64,000 nucleotides of DNA from Procambarus clarkii (GCF_040958095.1 NC_091177.1:852501-916500); one strand, 5' to 3'. Shown: positions 1 through 10,315, counted from the first letter of the stretch. Numbers and translations are program-made. The notes: generated by a model from the sequence alone, not told the origin.

Positions 1-203
1 AGGTAGCCGAAAAAGTTAGGTTAGGTTCGGTTAGGTAGGTTAGGTAGTCGAAAAACAATTAATTCATGAAAACTTGGCTTATTAGGCAAATCGGGCCTTG
101 CATAGTAGGCTGAGAAGTGCGTTCTGGCTACTAGGTACGACATATATATATATATATATATTAGTATATTTTGGTAGCAGTCTTTCCTGTAGACATATAT
201 TAT
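1..203. repeat. Interspersed repeat with TTAGG-like tract and TA microsatellite
   Basis: The first 50 bases are degenerate repeats of ttaggt. They are followed by a stretch (about 65-140) that recurs in opposite orientation near 14725-14790, recognisable by the shared words ccttgcatagtaggc and ggcaaat. A TA microsatellite sits at about 141-161. This is an interspersed repeat. The TTAGG-like bases are too degenerate and too short to be a telomere. No gene is seen. Confidence 0.6.
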
Positions 204-547
204 TAAATATGACCGAAAAAGTAAGATTAATAATTCTAACACGAATTTTCTCAACCTTTCGTACATTTCTTTTCACTGCTGGTGGTAATTCAAAAATCAA
301 TTCTCCAAAATTCATTTTTATTTCTAGTCTGACGCGACACTTGAGCGCGTTTCGTAAAACTTATTACATTTTCAAAGACTTTAGTTTACACATACACAAC
401 TGAATAGAACTTGCACATCTCCGATTTGTTAATATCTACATTTGAGTGAGGTGGATGGGGTGAGGTGGTATTAATAGGGTATTAAATTCATCAACACAAG
501 ACAGAATACGAAACAATGGGTATTGAATGGAAGTGATTGTAGAAAGC

Positions 548-800
548 CTATTGTTCCATATTTCTTGATGCTTCTATATTGGAGCGGAGTCTTGAGGTGG
601 GTAGAATATAGTTGTGCATTAATTGGCTGTTGATTGCTGGTGTTGACTTCTTAATGTGTAGTGCCTCGCAAACGTCAAGCCGTCTGCTATCGCTGTATCT
701 ATCGATGATTTCTGTGTTGTTTACTAGGATTTCTCTGGCGATGGTTTGGTTGTGGGAAGAGATTATATGTTCCTTAATGGAGCCCTGTTGCTTATGCACT
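548..800 (-). pseudogene. Penelope-like GIY-YIG C-terminal fragment, left arm
   Basis: The reverse strand encodes GSIKEHIISSHNQTIARE followed by an NNTEIIDRYSDSRRLDV-type segment and an INSQLMH end. The same peptide lies on the + strand in the right arm. The order of H, then N/T-E-I, then R..R..E.L.I resembles the tail of the GIY-YIG endonuclease carried by Penelope-like retroelements. The reverse transcriptase that should precede it is absent, so this is a truncated 3' end. The assignment is by eye, with no profile search. Confidence 0.5.
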
Positions 801-871
801 GGTTGTGCATAACCAGTGCATAAGCACTGGTTATGCACAACCAGGTTCTTGGTTTTTGAATTACCACCAGC

Positions 872-1127
872 CCTGTTGCATAAGCAACAGGGCTCCATTA
901 AGGAACATATAATCTCTTCCCACAACCAAACCATTGCCAGAGAAATCCTAGTAAACAACACAGAAATCATCGATAGATACAGCGATAGCAGACGGCTTGA
1001 CGTTTGCGAGGCACTACACATTAAGAAGTCAACACCAGCAATCAACAGCCAATTAATGCACAACTATATTCTACCCACCTCAAGACTCCGCTCCAATATA
1101 GAAGCATCAAGAAATATGGACCAATAG
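872..1127 (+). pseudogene. Penelope-like GIY-YIG C-terminal fragment, right arm
   Basis: This is the mirror copy of the fragment at 548-800, open for about 85 codons from GSIKEHIISSHN to a stop at about 1125. The peptides of the two arms are identical over most of their length apart from the last residues, so the pair is either recent or kept similar by gene conversion. No upstream reverse transcriptase motif is present. It is non-functional as an isolated fragment. Confidence 0.5.
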
Positions 1128-1471
1128 GCTTTCTACAATCACTTCCATTCAATACCCATTGTTTCGTGTTCTGTCTTGTGTTGATGAATTTAATACCCTA
1201 TTAATACCACCTCACCCCATCCACCTCACTCAAATGTAGATATAAACAAATCGGAGATGTGTAAGTTCAATTCAGTTGTGTATGTGTAAACTAAAGTCTT
1301 TGAAAATGTAATAAGTTTTACGAAACGCGCTCAAGTGTCGCGTCAGACTAGAAATAAAAATGAATTTTGGAGAATTGATTTTTGAATTACCACCAGCAGT
1401 GAAAAGAAATGTACGAAAGATTGAGAAAATTCGTGTTAGAATTATTAATCTTACTTTTTTCGGTCATATTT

Positions 1472-1478
<7 letters not shown>

Positions 1479-1517
<39 letters not shown>

Positions 1518-1720
1518 AATACATATATATAATATAGTGTGTGTGTGTAAATCACGAAAATTGTCACATTTTTCATCACGTGTTAGTGACAGACCACGAA
1601 GAATTGAAACAGGAATTTCCTCAAGTACTTTCGTATATATATAATATAATATATATGTATATATTATATAATATATATTACGTATATGTATAATGTATCA
1701 TTCGTATGGTTATCTACCGT
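1479..1720. repeat. AT-rich microsatellite block
   Basis: A run of TA dinucleotides (about 1477-1515) follows the palindrome directly. Short ATATAT-rich palindromic stretches continue to about 1700. No coding potential is seen. Confidence 0.8.
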
Positions 1721-2164
1721 GTTCAAAAGTCGAAGATTAACGTAAGCATCAACGAGAACAGGCCACACTGAGATGCTAGCAAATACTTGCTTCTCCTAAA
1801 GACTTCCAGCTGCTGCTATCTAAGCCAGTATAAGATTTTGCTTTAACCCTACAAGATTCTTGGTGTCCATGCAGGCCAGGGGCTCCACTTGGTTCTTCAT
1901 GATCATTCAATAACCAGGCGTCACTCCATGGGTGCCATGGTACTACACACAACAACTTTCATTTCTTGGAAGTGTTATCTAGCTTTAGTCTTAATTTCTG
2001 GGCAGTGTTATCTAGCTTTAGTCTTAATTTCTGGGCAGTGTTATCTAGCTTTAGTCTTAATTTCTGGGCCGTGTAGCCATCCACGACCTGCCACAGTTGG
2101 TAGTGAGAGCGTTACACACTTGGTGCCGCTGCTGCTGACTTATTAGTCACACTAGAAGCTAGAT
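1721..2164. repeat. Non-coding stretch with a three-copy 33-bp tandem repeat
   Basis: Units beginning gtgttatctagctttagtc start at 1972, 2005 and 2038, giving an exact 33-bp period, with a partial fourth unit after 2071. Because 33 is a multiple of three, the array is open in one frame (YLALVLISGQC repeated), but it has no other gene-like feature. I see no gene in the rest of the interval. Confidence 0.75.
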
Positions 2165-5120
2165 CTTAAGACTAAGTCAGATAGGACAAGGGGTACATCC
2201 TGACCTGTTTGTCCCCCTGGCTCCAGATGAGTGACTGGTTCACGGAATACCAAATCCCAGAAGACATTGATAAATTTGTTGATGACCTTTATCACCAAAT
2301 TGGGAGTAGTCTCAGAGTTCCGTGCCGTATGACTGGGCGAAGTAACCTTCTGGAAAATAAAATAAAATGGTATGAGAACGATTACATAAAGATGCACAAT
2401 GCAAATGTAAGACATGAGTAGAGAGTACCGGAGACATCCCACTGACAGCAACCAAGAGCTATTTAAAACTGTGTGTCAAGTAGCCAGGGAAGAGAAGATT
2501 AAAGAGCGGGAAAGACAATGGATTGACCTAATAGCTCCATTGGAAGAGAAACATCTGCAAGACAAGTGAGGGCAAAAATTCAGATAGCTAAGGGGGGGGC
2601 AGAACCCTGCCTGCGGCTCACAAAGATCCCCAGAGTAAGGCTGAAGAACTAGTACACAAGTGGAGTGATGCATCCTCCTCCTCCTCCCTTCCTGCAGAAA
2701 TCAGCAGGGAACAGCTCCTGCGGCATAATGACAGAAGAATTAGGATAACAAGAGCACAGTCTAGTGATGAGTATGGACAACCAATCACAGCCCAGGAAGT
2801 AAGGGGGCTATGAAAAAGGGTAAAAGTACAGCACCTGGTGAAGATGGTGTCACGTATGACATGGTCAATGCACTGTGTGAGGCGTCTGGGAATCCACTAC
2901 TCCACCTGTTTAACAAGTCATTCCTAAGTGGAGAGTTGCCCGCACAATGGAAACACGCAATAATTGTTCCCATACCGAAGCCCAATGACCCTGGTAATTA
3001 CAGACCCATCAGTCTCAGGTCATGCTCTTGCAAGATGCTTAAAAGGATCATTCTGAACCGACTGTTGCATAAAATAGGCAGGTTATGGGAGGGGGGTCAA
3101 TGGATTTGTTAAAGGATGGAGCACGGCAAATTGTATAGTTAATTACTTGGCTAATGAAACAGCTAAGTACTCTATGTGTTTACATCAAAGGAGCTTTCGA
3201 CAAAGCACAGGGGATTGCGATCCTGTACGAGCTTGTATGCATGGGTGTCAAGGGAAGACTCATGAAATAGATTGAAGACTACCTCACAGGGAGGAAAGCC
3301 AAGGTCTGCTTCAATGGAGCAGTCTCAAGAACAATGAATATGGAACTAGGTAACCCCCCCCCACCCCAAGGAGGAGTCTTAAGCCCCACACTATTCAATG
3401 TACTTACGAACGCCATTGCAAATATTGATTTTCCGGAAGAGACGCAACAAGTGGGATATGCAGATGAGCTAATTCAAGCCCCAACCTTGGGAAAAATTAA
3501 ACAGTCCATTGAACTCCTTGGAAAGAAATGTATTGAGCTCGGTTTCACTTTCTACTCGAGAAAAAAGCATACTCTCACCACAAGCGCGGAGAAAATGAAC
3601 TACAAATTAATGGTGTCACACTTGAATGGGTTGACCACTATCTATACTTAGGCGTCACTGTCGGCTCTAACAAGGGAAAGAAAAAGGAGCTCAATCAACT
3701 CATAGGAATATGCAAAAGTCGACTCAGGGTACTGAAAGCTATGATCTGGAATGGACATGGCGCCTCTATTGCCGTGCTTAAAATGATGTACACAGCTTAT
3801 GTGCGCTCCGTCATAGACTATGCCGCACCAGTAATGTGCACCTATTCCCAAAGTGATATGAAAAGGCTCGAAAACATACAAAATAAAGCCATTACAATCA
3901 TTCTTGGAATCCCAAAAACTGCGAAAACATCTAATCTACGAGAGGAGTTGTCCCCAGTGTTAAAAGGAAAATTAAGGAACTGAAAGCTAAACTTACAATT
4001 AGGATAGCCAGAGGTTCCCATTACAATGATATTGGCAAGAAAAGACTGAGTTCTGTGCTACTTACAGGAGGAAACAGGAGAAGCAAAGAATTTCATCACA
4101 GATCAGTCTTGAGCAAGGGCTTGAGCAAGCCCGTGAGCTCCTCCCTGTAGAGAGGTTACCTCCCTGGGTGGATGACCCATGGAGGATTATCATCAATGAA
4201 ATGGCAACGAAAAAATCCAATATGTTACCACAAGAAATGAGACACAAATATCTCGGGAAAATTTATAAAGAAGTCGGAGATGAACTAGATAAAATCTACA
4301 CTGATGGGTCATCTAACCCTGTCAATAGCAGGGCAGGTTCAGCATCCACTGTTATTAGGAAAAATGCCTTTCGACGCGGAAATGAGGGAAAAAACACGTA
4401 TTGAGAACTATGCCTCTTCAACGCAAGCAGAGCAAACTGCCGTTGTTATGGCGTTAAGATTCCTTGAACGGAACACTAATAGCGCAGTGATCTGCACTGA
4501 TTCAAAAGCAGCGCTACAAAGCCTAAGTAAAAATCGGGCAGAAAATCTTGCGATAGTCGTTGAAATTAAGAGAGCTGTGAGGGTACTAACCAACCAGAGA
4601 AGAGTCATCAAGTTTCTGTAGATCCTCTCCCATGTTGGAATCTGTGGAAATGAACAAGCAGATGTGCTGGCTTTGAAGGAGACCATATTGAATTCTTCAT
4701 ACCCAAGACCCTTCTACAAATTAGAGGAATTGTCAGGCAACATCACCGTGACAAGGTAACTGAGAAAGAGGATAGAAGCACAAATCAGTGAATTTGTATG
4801 CTGGTACAACATGGTTGCAGCTGGCAATCCCAATCATTATAGACGAAGAGGAGGAGGACGAGGGAGAGAACCAGTAATAGCGAGAATCCGTCTTTGATAT
4901 AAATATCCATGGAGATTCGGGATGGAAACAACAGTGTACCAGTGGAGTTGCAGAATCTGTGGTGAGAGTGACGGACACCTCACCTTGACCACTATGTACG
5001 TGAATGTGAACACCTGAGACACAATAGAAATATGTGTAGAATAATAAACCCCAGATTGTTTGAGTTAGGAAAACACTATTTGTCAAATATTGATACTGTT
5101 CTTAAAAGATTCCCCCATTT
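2165..5120 (+). mobile_element. Decayed non-LTR retrotransposon with RNase H (I/jockey-like)
   Basis: Broken frames on one strand give, in order: a linker (about 2220-2560); the start of a reverse transcriptase (2810-3105, with KSTAPGEDGVTYDM, then IIVPIPKP, then NYRPISL); the palm (3340-3650, with QGGVLSPTLFN and a GYADE box where YADD is expected); a thumb (3740-3980); an RNase H domain (4290-4690, with YTDGSS, QAEQTAV, CTDSKAAL and GNEQADV); and a cysteine/histidine tail near 4940-5015 (CRICGESDGH). RNase H after the RT points to the I/jockey group. At least six frameshifts or stops and the changed YADD make it inactive. No endonuclease is visible, so it is 5'-truncated or too decayed to see. 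Confidence 0.8.
4290..4690 (+). pseudogene. LINE RNase H domain, frame-broken
   Basis: The four acidic positions expected of RNase H are still visible: YTDGSS near 4297-4314, E in QAEQTAV near 4428-4448, D in CTDSKAAL near 4494-4517, and D in GNEQADV near 4645-4665. They lie in different frames, with shifts near 4330-4390 and an in-frame stop at 4618. The domain follows the RT of the same element and would have degraded RNA in the RNA:DNA hybrid during insertion. Confidence 0.7.
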
Positions 5121-5289
5121 TGCACCCGCAAGATAACGTAAGATTGTAAGGGTTGACAGATGTTAATTTTCTTGTCTGATATGCTGTTCACTTGAGACAG
5201 TTAAGCAAGTCCCAGCTGTGTCTGGGTACAAGGGACAGAATAAACAACCCAGCGGGGGTTTCTTCCTATTGGGGAGTGTTGTACATGCT

Positions 5290-5490
5290 GCTATGGTGGT
5301 GTGTCCACTCACAGGATGAGTGACGCTGCCCAATACTGTCACTATGGCGGTGTGTCCACTCACAGGATGAGTGGCGCTGCCCAATACTGTCACTATGGCT
5401 GTGTGTCCACTCACAGGATGAGTGGCGCTGCCCAATACTGTCACTTTGGCCGTGTGTCCACTCACAGGATGAGTGGCGCTGCCCAATATA
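5290..5490. repeat. 51-bp tandem repeat, four copies
   Basis: The motif gtgtccactcacaggatgag begins at 5301, 5352, 5403 and 5454, an exact 51-bp period. The units differ by a few substitutions. Since 51 is divisible by three, it reads through in frames on both strands (17-residue repeats), which explains the open frames there. No other sign of a gene is present. Confidence 0.9.
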
Positions 5491-5554
5491 CTCGCCCCTC
5501 GGGGCAAAACTTAAAAATTAAATCCAGATTGAGTAGAGACATTGGAGTGGGGGG

Positions 5555-6290
5555 GGGGGGGAAGTAATTTTCTGGCTTGGTCTCACTTGTGGAACGTAGT
5601 TGCTTGGGTGGAGGAGAAGAATTGGTTGTTGTTTGAGTGGAGGAGAGGCAGAATGGTTGTTGCTTGGGTGGAGAAGAAGAATTGGTGGTTGTTTGAGTGG
5701 AGGAGAGGCAGAATGGTTGTTGCTTGGGTGGAGGAGAGGCAGAATGGTTGTTGTTTGGGTGGAGGAGAGGCAGAATGATTGTTGTTTGGGTGGAGGAGAG
5801 GCTGGTGTTTGACCAGGGAAAGCGTGGGGGGGTGGTCATAGTGTGGTAAAAGACTGAAGGAGAGGGTGTTGGTGGGGTGGAGGGGCAGGGGGGTGTTGAT
5901 GGGGGGGAGGGGCAGGGGGGTGTTGATGGGGGGGGGGGAGGGGCAGGGGGGGTGTTTATGGGGGGGAGGGGCAGGGGGGGGGTGTTCGTGGAGGGACAGG
6001 GGGGTGTTGATGGGGGGAGGGGCAGGGGGGGGTGGGGCAGGGGGGTGTTGGTGGAGGGGCAGGGGGGGGGTGGAGGGACAGGGGGGTGTTGATGGGGGGG
6101 AGGGGCAGGGGGGGTGTTGGTGGAGGGGCAGGGGGGGGGGGTGTTGATGGGGGGGAGGGGCAGGGGGGTGTTGGTGGAGGGACAGGGGGAGGGGCAGGGG
6201 GGGGTGTTGGTGGGGTGGAGAGGCAGGGGGGGGTGTTGGTGGGGTGGGGGGGCAGGGGGGGGTGTTGGTGGGGTGGAGGGACGTAAGTGG
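5555..6290. repeat. G-rich minisatellite arrays
   Basis: From 5555 to about 5815 there are units of the type ttgcttgggtggaggagaag and gaggcagaatggttgttg. From about 5860 to 6285 there are some twenty units built on ggggcagggg plus gtgttgatgggg or gtgttggtggag. The + strand is strongly G-biased, with many runs of four or more G. Long frames in it are purely compositional. Confidence 0.9.
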
Positions 6291-6652
6291 TAGCTTTTTT
6301 TAGGAGTGAATGTGATCTTTGGTGGTGAAAGGGTATACTGCGTGCTGTGAAAGCATTTAAATCATCAGTCCTTACTATGTGGCTGCTATCGCGGGTGGGG
6401 GGGGGGGGGTACTGTTTGACAGTGTTTGTGAGGAGGGGGGCGGAGATAGGGGTCCTGAGGTATAGGAGGGGGGGGGCGAATGTTGTTACTCTGGAGCATG
6501 ATAGTGTGGGGGGGGAGGGGGCATTGCTGCAGGTGGAGGCGTGTGCGCCATGTGTTGGGGGGTGGAGTTCGGGGGGGGGGGAGTGTTGTGTGAGGAGACA
6601 AGCAGATGGTTCTTAAATATATATCTCCAGCTGGCGCTCCAGGTGGTGATGT
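6291..6652. repeat. G-run-rich non-coding stretch
   Basis: Scattered runs of 7-11 G (for example near 6397-6409, 6468-6476 and 6575-6584) continue the bias of the preceding array without a clear period. The predicted peptides are low-complexity. I see no gene. Confidence 0.7.
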
Positions 6653-7396
6653 ACTCACCTAATTGTGCTTGCGGGGGATGAGCTCTGGCTCTTAAGTCCC
6701 GCCTCTCAACTGTCAATCAACTGGTGTACAGGTTCCTGAGCCTACTGGGCTCTATCATATCTACATTTGAAACTGTGTATGGAGTCAGCCTCCACCACAT
6801 CACTGCCTAATGCATTCCACCTGTTAACTACTCTGACACTGAAAAAGTTCTTTCTGACGTCCTTGGGGCTCATTTGGGTACTGAGTCTCCACCTGTGTCC
6901 CCTTGTTCGCGTACCACCAGTGTTAAACAGTATCCTTGCCTACCCTGTCAATTCTTCTGAGAATTTTGTAGGTAGTGATCATGTCTCCCCTTACTCTTCT
7001 GTCTTCCAGCGTCGTGAGGTGCATTTCATACAGCCTTTCCTCGTAACTCATGTCTGTTAGTTCTGGGACTAGTCTAGTGGCATTCCTCAGAACTTTTTCC
7101 AGCTTCGTCTTTTGCTTAACAAGGTACGGGCTCCATGCTGGGGTCACATACTCCAGGATTGGTCTTACATATGTGGTATACAAGGTTCTAAGTGAATCCT
7201 TACACAGGTTTCTGAAGGCAGTTCTGATGTTAGCCAGCCTTGCATACGCCGCCGATGTTATTCTTTTTATGTGGGCTTCAGGAGACAGGTTTGGTGTGAT
7301 ATCAACTCCTAGATCTTTCTTTTTTTCTGTCCGTTTTGTGAAGTACTTCTTCTCCCAACTCTGGACTATGGAGGGTAATGTGGACCCTTTTCTCTG
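6653..7396 (-). mobile_element. CR1-like LINE 3' fragment, reverse strand
   Basis: The reverse strand encodes MYTTYVRPILEYVTPAWSP, then KLEKVLRNATRLVPEL and SYEERLYEMHLTTLEDRR. This is the C-terminal thumb and post-RT region typical of CR1/jockey-type LINEs. It continues into a 3' tail whose complement ends in acctaattg, i.e. an aattaggtgagt end in the element's sense. The RT core with its FADD box is not included. A partial second copy faces it at 7471-7777. Confidence 0.75.
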
Positions 7397-7397
7397 T

Positions 7398-7400
<3 letters not shown>

Positions 7401-7470
<70 letters not shown>
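7401..7470. repeat. (CA)n microsatellite
   Basis: An uninterrupted run of 35 CA dinucleotides lies exactly between two opposing copies of the same LINE 3' end. Confidence 0.97.
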
Positions 7471-7473
<3 letters not shown>

Positions 7474-7777
7474 TTGACAGGGTGGACAAAGACAAACTCT
7501 TCAGCACGGGTGGGACACGAACAAGGGGACACAGGTGGAAACTTAGTACCCAGATGAGCCACAGAGACGTTAGAAAGAATTTTTTCAGTGTCAGAGTAGT
7601 TAATAAATGGAATGCACTAGGAAGTGATGTGGTGGAGGCTGACTCCATACACAGTTTCAAATGTAGATACGATAGAGCCCAATAGGCTCAGGAATCTGTA
7701 CACCAATTGATTGACAGTTGAGAGGCGGGACCAAAGAGCCAAAGCTCAACCCCCGCAAGTACAATTAGGTGAGTACA
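7471..7777 (+). mobile_element. CR1-like LINE 3' end, forward strand
   Basis: It encodes RIDRVDKDKLFSTGGTRTRG, then RDVRKNFFSVRVVNKWNAL and VVEADSIHSFKC with a stop at 7683. The 3' tail ends in caattaggtgagtac. The region 6653-6960 is its diverged reverse complement, so two 3' ends of one LINE family stand head to head around the CA repeat. It is 5'-truncated and carries no catalytic domain. A CA/CT microsatellite follows at about 7775-7812. Confidence 0.75.
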
Positions 7778-7812
7778 CACACACACACACACACACTCTC
7801 TCTCTCTCACAC

Positions 7813-8231
7813 TCTCACACTTGTGCGCGCCTAATCTTTGCTCCTCACTCCTAGCCTGAATAGAGGCAGGGCCCTAGAGCTGGAGAACAATGAACCCACA
7901 AACACGTGCAGCAGCAGCACAGAACAACAAACAAGAACATATGGATTCTCCCCACGTTAACAGAAGGCAAATCTTCTCTACGGCAATTGTCTCAGAAGAC
8001 GAGCGAGGTGTGGAGAGAGGGAGAGGGAGAGAGGGAGAGGGGGAGAGAGAGAGAGGGAGAGAGGGAGAGGGGGAGAGAGAGAGAGGGGGAGAGGGAGAGG
8101 GGGAGAGAGAGAGAGGAACTGATGCTAAACACAAGCCATACCCACCAGTACCCTCAATCCTCTGATACTGGAGACTTGAGGGAGTCATCAAGGTTCACCT
8201 TGAAGTTACCTTCAGATGATTTCGAGATTTA
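7813..8231. repeat. GAGAGG simple repeat and flanks
   Basis: Imperfect gagagg/gggaga repeats fill about 8013-8115. The open frames over it (GEREREGERERG on one strand, SLSPSPSPPLSL on the other) are compositional. Bases 8195-8235 resemble the 3' end of the local SINE family in reverse (cttgaagttacct, then gatgatttcgag). No gene is seen. Confidence 0.75.
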
Positions 8232-8590
8232 GAGCCCCGAGGGAGAGACCAGAGGAACAGTGGAGCCCGAGGGAGAGACCAGAGGAACAGTGAAGCCCGA
8301 GGGAGAGACCAGAGGAACAGTGGAGCCCGAGGGAGAGACCAGAGGAACAGTGAAGCCCGAGGGAGAGACCAGAGGAACAGTGAAGCCCGAGGGAGAGACC
8401 AGAGGAACAGTGAAGCCCGAGGGAGAGACCAGAGGAACAGTGGAGCCCGAGGGAGAGACCAGAGGAACAGTGAAGCCCGAGGGAGAGACCAGAGGAACAG
8501 TGAAGCCCGAGGGAGAGACCAGAGGAACAGTGGAGCCCGAGGGAGAGACCAGAGGAACAGTGGAGCCCGAGGGAGAGACCAGAGGAACAG
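8232..8590. repeat. 30-bp tandem repeat running into the assembly gap
   Basis: About 12 copies of a 30-bp unit contain gagggagagaccagaggaac. They are essentially identical except for a G/A alternation (cagtggag or cagtgaag). The array stops only because the assembly gap begins, so its true length is unknown. The period is a multiple of three, giving a continuous ten-residue peptide repeat (EGETRGTVEP) on + and LFLWSLPRAP on the reverse strand. It is not CRISPR, because there are no spacers. Confidence 0.95.
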
Positions 8591-9090
8591 NNNNNNNNNN
8601 NNNNNNNNNNNNNNNNNNNNNNNNNNNNNNNNNNNNNNNNNNNNNNNNNNNNNNNNNNNNNNNNNNNNNNNNNNNNNNNNNNNNNNNNNNNNNNNNNNNN
8701 NNNNNNNNNNNNNNNNNNNNNNNNNNNNNNNNNNNNNNNNNNNNNNNNNNNNNNNNNNNNNNNNNNNNNNNNNNNNNNNNNNNNNNNNNNNNNNNNNNNN
8801 NNNNNNNNNNNNNNNNNNNNNNNNNNNNNNNNNNNNNNNNNNNNNNNNNNNNNNNNNNNNNNNNNNNNNNNNNNNNNNNNNNNNNNNNNNNNNNNNNNNN
8901 NNNNNNNNNNNNNNNNNNNNNNNNNNNNNNNNNNNNNNNNNNNNNNNNNNNNNNNNNNNNNNNNNNNNNNNNNNNNNNNNNNNNNNNNNNNNNNNNNNNN
9001 NNNNNNNNNNNNNNNNNNNNNNNNNNNNNNNNNNNNNNNNNNNNNNNNNNNNNNNNNNNNNNNNNNNNNNNNNNNNNNNNNNNNNNNNNN
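8591..9090. other. Assembly gap (500 N)
   Basis: Exactly 500 N, a round number typical of a scaffold gap of unknown or nominal size. It lies between the 30-bp array and the gypsy gag fragment. Any frame drawn across it is meaningless. Confidence 0.99.
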
Positions 9091-9433
9091 TATTTTCAGC
9101 CATACTCTGCTGAATTTCTAATTGTTTAGTTTGTTGCTCTGCTAGTTTTAACTGAGCCTCCAACTTAGCCATTTCTAATTTAGTCTCCATCTCCAACTTT
9201 AAGATTGCCACCTTGTCACTTGACTTTTCTTCTAACTCTCCCAAACATTCTTCTTCAAGTCTCTCCTCCTCCACCAAGTGTGTGACAATCGTCCTTAACA
9301 CTTGAGCTTTCAACATCTTACTGGGAATAGCTAGGTTCAATCTATCAGCCAGCAATAATAAACCAGACTTCGTTAAGTCTTTAATTTTACCGAAATTGGA
9401 CTGATCCACCAGCGCAGCAACTTGATCCTCCAT
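9091..9433 (-). pseudogene. Gypsy-type LTR retrotransposon gag, N-terminal part
   Basis: The reverse strand reads from MEDQVAALVDQSNFGKIKDL at 9433 into a helical KLEMETKLEMAKLEAQLKLA region that runs into the assembly gap. The early SGLLLLADRLNLAIPSKMLK segment resembles the start of metazoan Ty3/gypsy Gag proteins, and the Glu/Lys/Leu-rich part suggests a coiled coil. It lies about 235 bp inside the primer binding site of the adjacent LTR, the expected place for gag. The rest of gag is hidden by the gap. Family assignment rests on context plus peptide style. Confidence 0.65.
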
Positions 9434-9668
9434 GGTTGGCTCAATAATCACAGCTTACACTTAACAACACAAACTATACTTGGCCCCTGGCACAAGCTGA
9501 ACACTTACCTCAATCGTGAAGTGTTTAGAACTTTACACAGCAGCTTAGTTTGAACAGTCCATTTCACAGGCTGGTTTAGGTTTCACTAGATAATCACAGA
9601 GTACCTAGGAATAAGTAGTACTGTTAATTGAACAACTATTTCAGGGAGTTACAGTATAATCTATTCAT

Positions 9669-9686
9669 CTCCCGGACGGGCCCCCA
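9669..9686 (-). promoter_or_regulatory. tRNA primer binding site (tRNA-Pro-like)
   Basis: Two bases inside the LTR edge the reverse strand reads TGGGGGCCCGTCCGGGAG. This differs at only two positions from the tRNA-Pro-complementary site used by some mammalian gammaretroviruses, as I recall it. The position and the leading TGG (complement of the tRNA CCA end) fit a minus-strand primer site. Confidence 0.75.
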
Positions 9687-9688
9687 TG

Positions 9689-10315
9689 TGTCACGACCCT
9701 TGAGACTAAATAATGTTCTTCTCCCCACAGTGTAAAGAACAAATAAAAATCTGCCATGCCAATAGGTGTCTAGGGGTATAATTAATCACGGTATAAAAAC
9801 GGGAGAACAATATATTTTGCTAAGGGTGACAACTTAACAACAATTAAATAAATAGTAGCCAGAAATATTTATCAGCATGTGATACTATAGAATGCAAGTA
9901 ATTAGTTGAGACCTGAGCACTATCACCAGAATATGGAGTAAGCCATAAATACACTAAAATCGTCTATCCAGAGAAATTATAATTTATATGGGCATAAAAT
10001 AACAAAAACCAAGAACTTAGCTTAAACACAACTTCACTCGACCGCAGCCGCCACTCTACTGCCCAGGACGTGGTCCGCAGGCCCAACGTCGACTAACCGT
10101 CTACCCAAACACCAATTAACGTTCGCATGAACATTGTGAACATTCTATTCACAAAGGTCAGCCCTAACTCCAACATTATTAACTAAGAGTTGTAATTACT
10201 GGTCTCACATTCCTTGAAATATTACAGGCTACCAATATGGGAATAAATAAATATAAAACAATAACATAATACGAGGTTCGGGAGAATTGGCAGAATCGTA
10301 ATAAGATTCGTGACA
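9689..10315 (-). repeat. LTR of gypsy-type element (627 bp)
   Basis: The block begins tgtcacgaccc and ends attcgtgaca, so it has TG...CA ends with an inverted TGTCACGA/TCGTGACA terminal motif. On its left is a primer binding site followed by gag. On its right is a purine-rich tract (on the reverse strand) followed by pol remnants. Both neighbours read on the reverse strand. No second LTR is in the window, so this single copy serves as the 5' LTR of one body and the 3' LTR of another. Confidence 0.8.

Larger units (their letters stand above)
204..1478. mobile_element. Head-to-head pair of Penelope-like element 3' ends (large palindrome)
   Basis: Bases 204-812 and about 868-1478 are near-identical reverse complements. 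The outer edges match (gaccgaaaaagtaagatt against its complement at 1450-1473), and so do the inner edges around the tggagccctgttgc motif. The spacer holds a second small palindrome (about 802-842) and an extra copy of the tttttgaattaccaccagc motif, which also lies at 1379. Each arm encodes the same C-terminal peptide resembling the end of Penelope-like GIY-YIG endonuclease domains. Both copies lack the reverse transcriptase. Inverted and partial copies are known for Penelope-like elements. An assembly fold-back is possible but unlikely, because the centre is asymmetric. Confidence 0.65.

Noticed and set aside
1-60. Telomeric TTAGG repeat at the window start
   Set aside because: The units are irregular and only about 50 bp long, and they adjoin an interspersed repeat that recurs at 14.7 kb. 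Not a chromosome end.
5542-6286. Gly/Arg-rich predicted proteins
   Set aside because: Their frames come from the G-rich minisatellite composition. No start context, splice signal or conserved motif supports them.
7401-7660. Open frames of VCVCVC or HTHTHT residues
   Set aside because: They are translations of the CA microsatellite.
7890-8232. Charged GEREREG-type protein
   Set aside because: It is encoded by a GAGAGG simple repeat, with no support outside the repeat.
8232-8590. CRISPR-like array of 30-bp repeats
   Set aside because: Repeats are directly adjacent with no spacers, in a eukaryotic TE context. It is a minisatellite.
8195-9451. Long reverse-strand open frame of more than 400 codons
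   Set aside because: It crosses 500 N and the 30-bp tandem array. Only the gag-like part (9091-9433) is meaningful.
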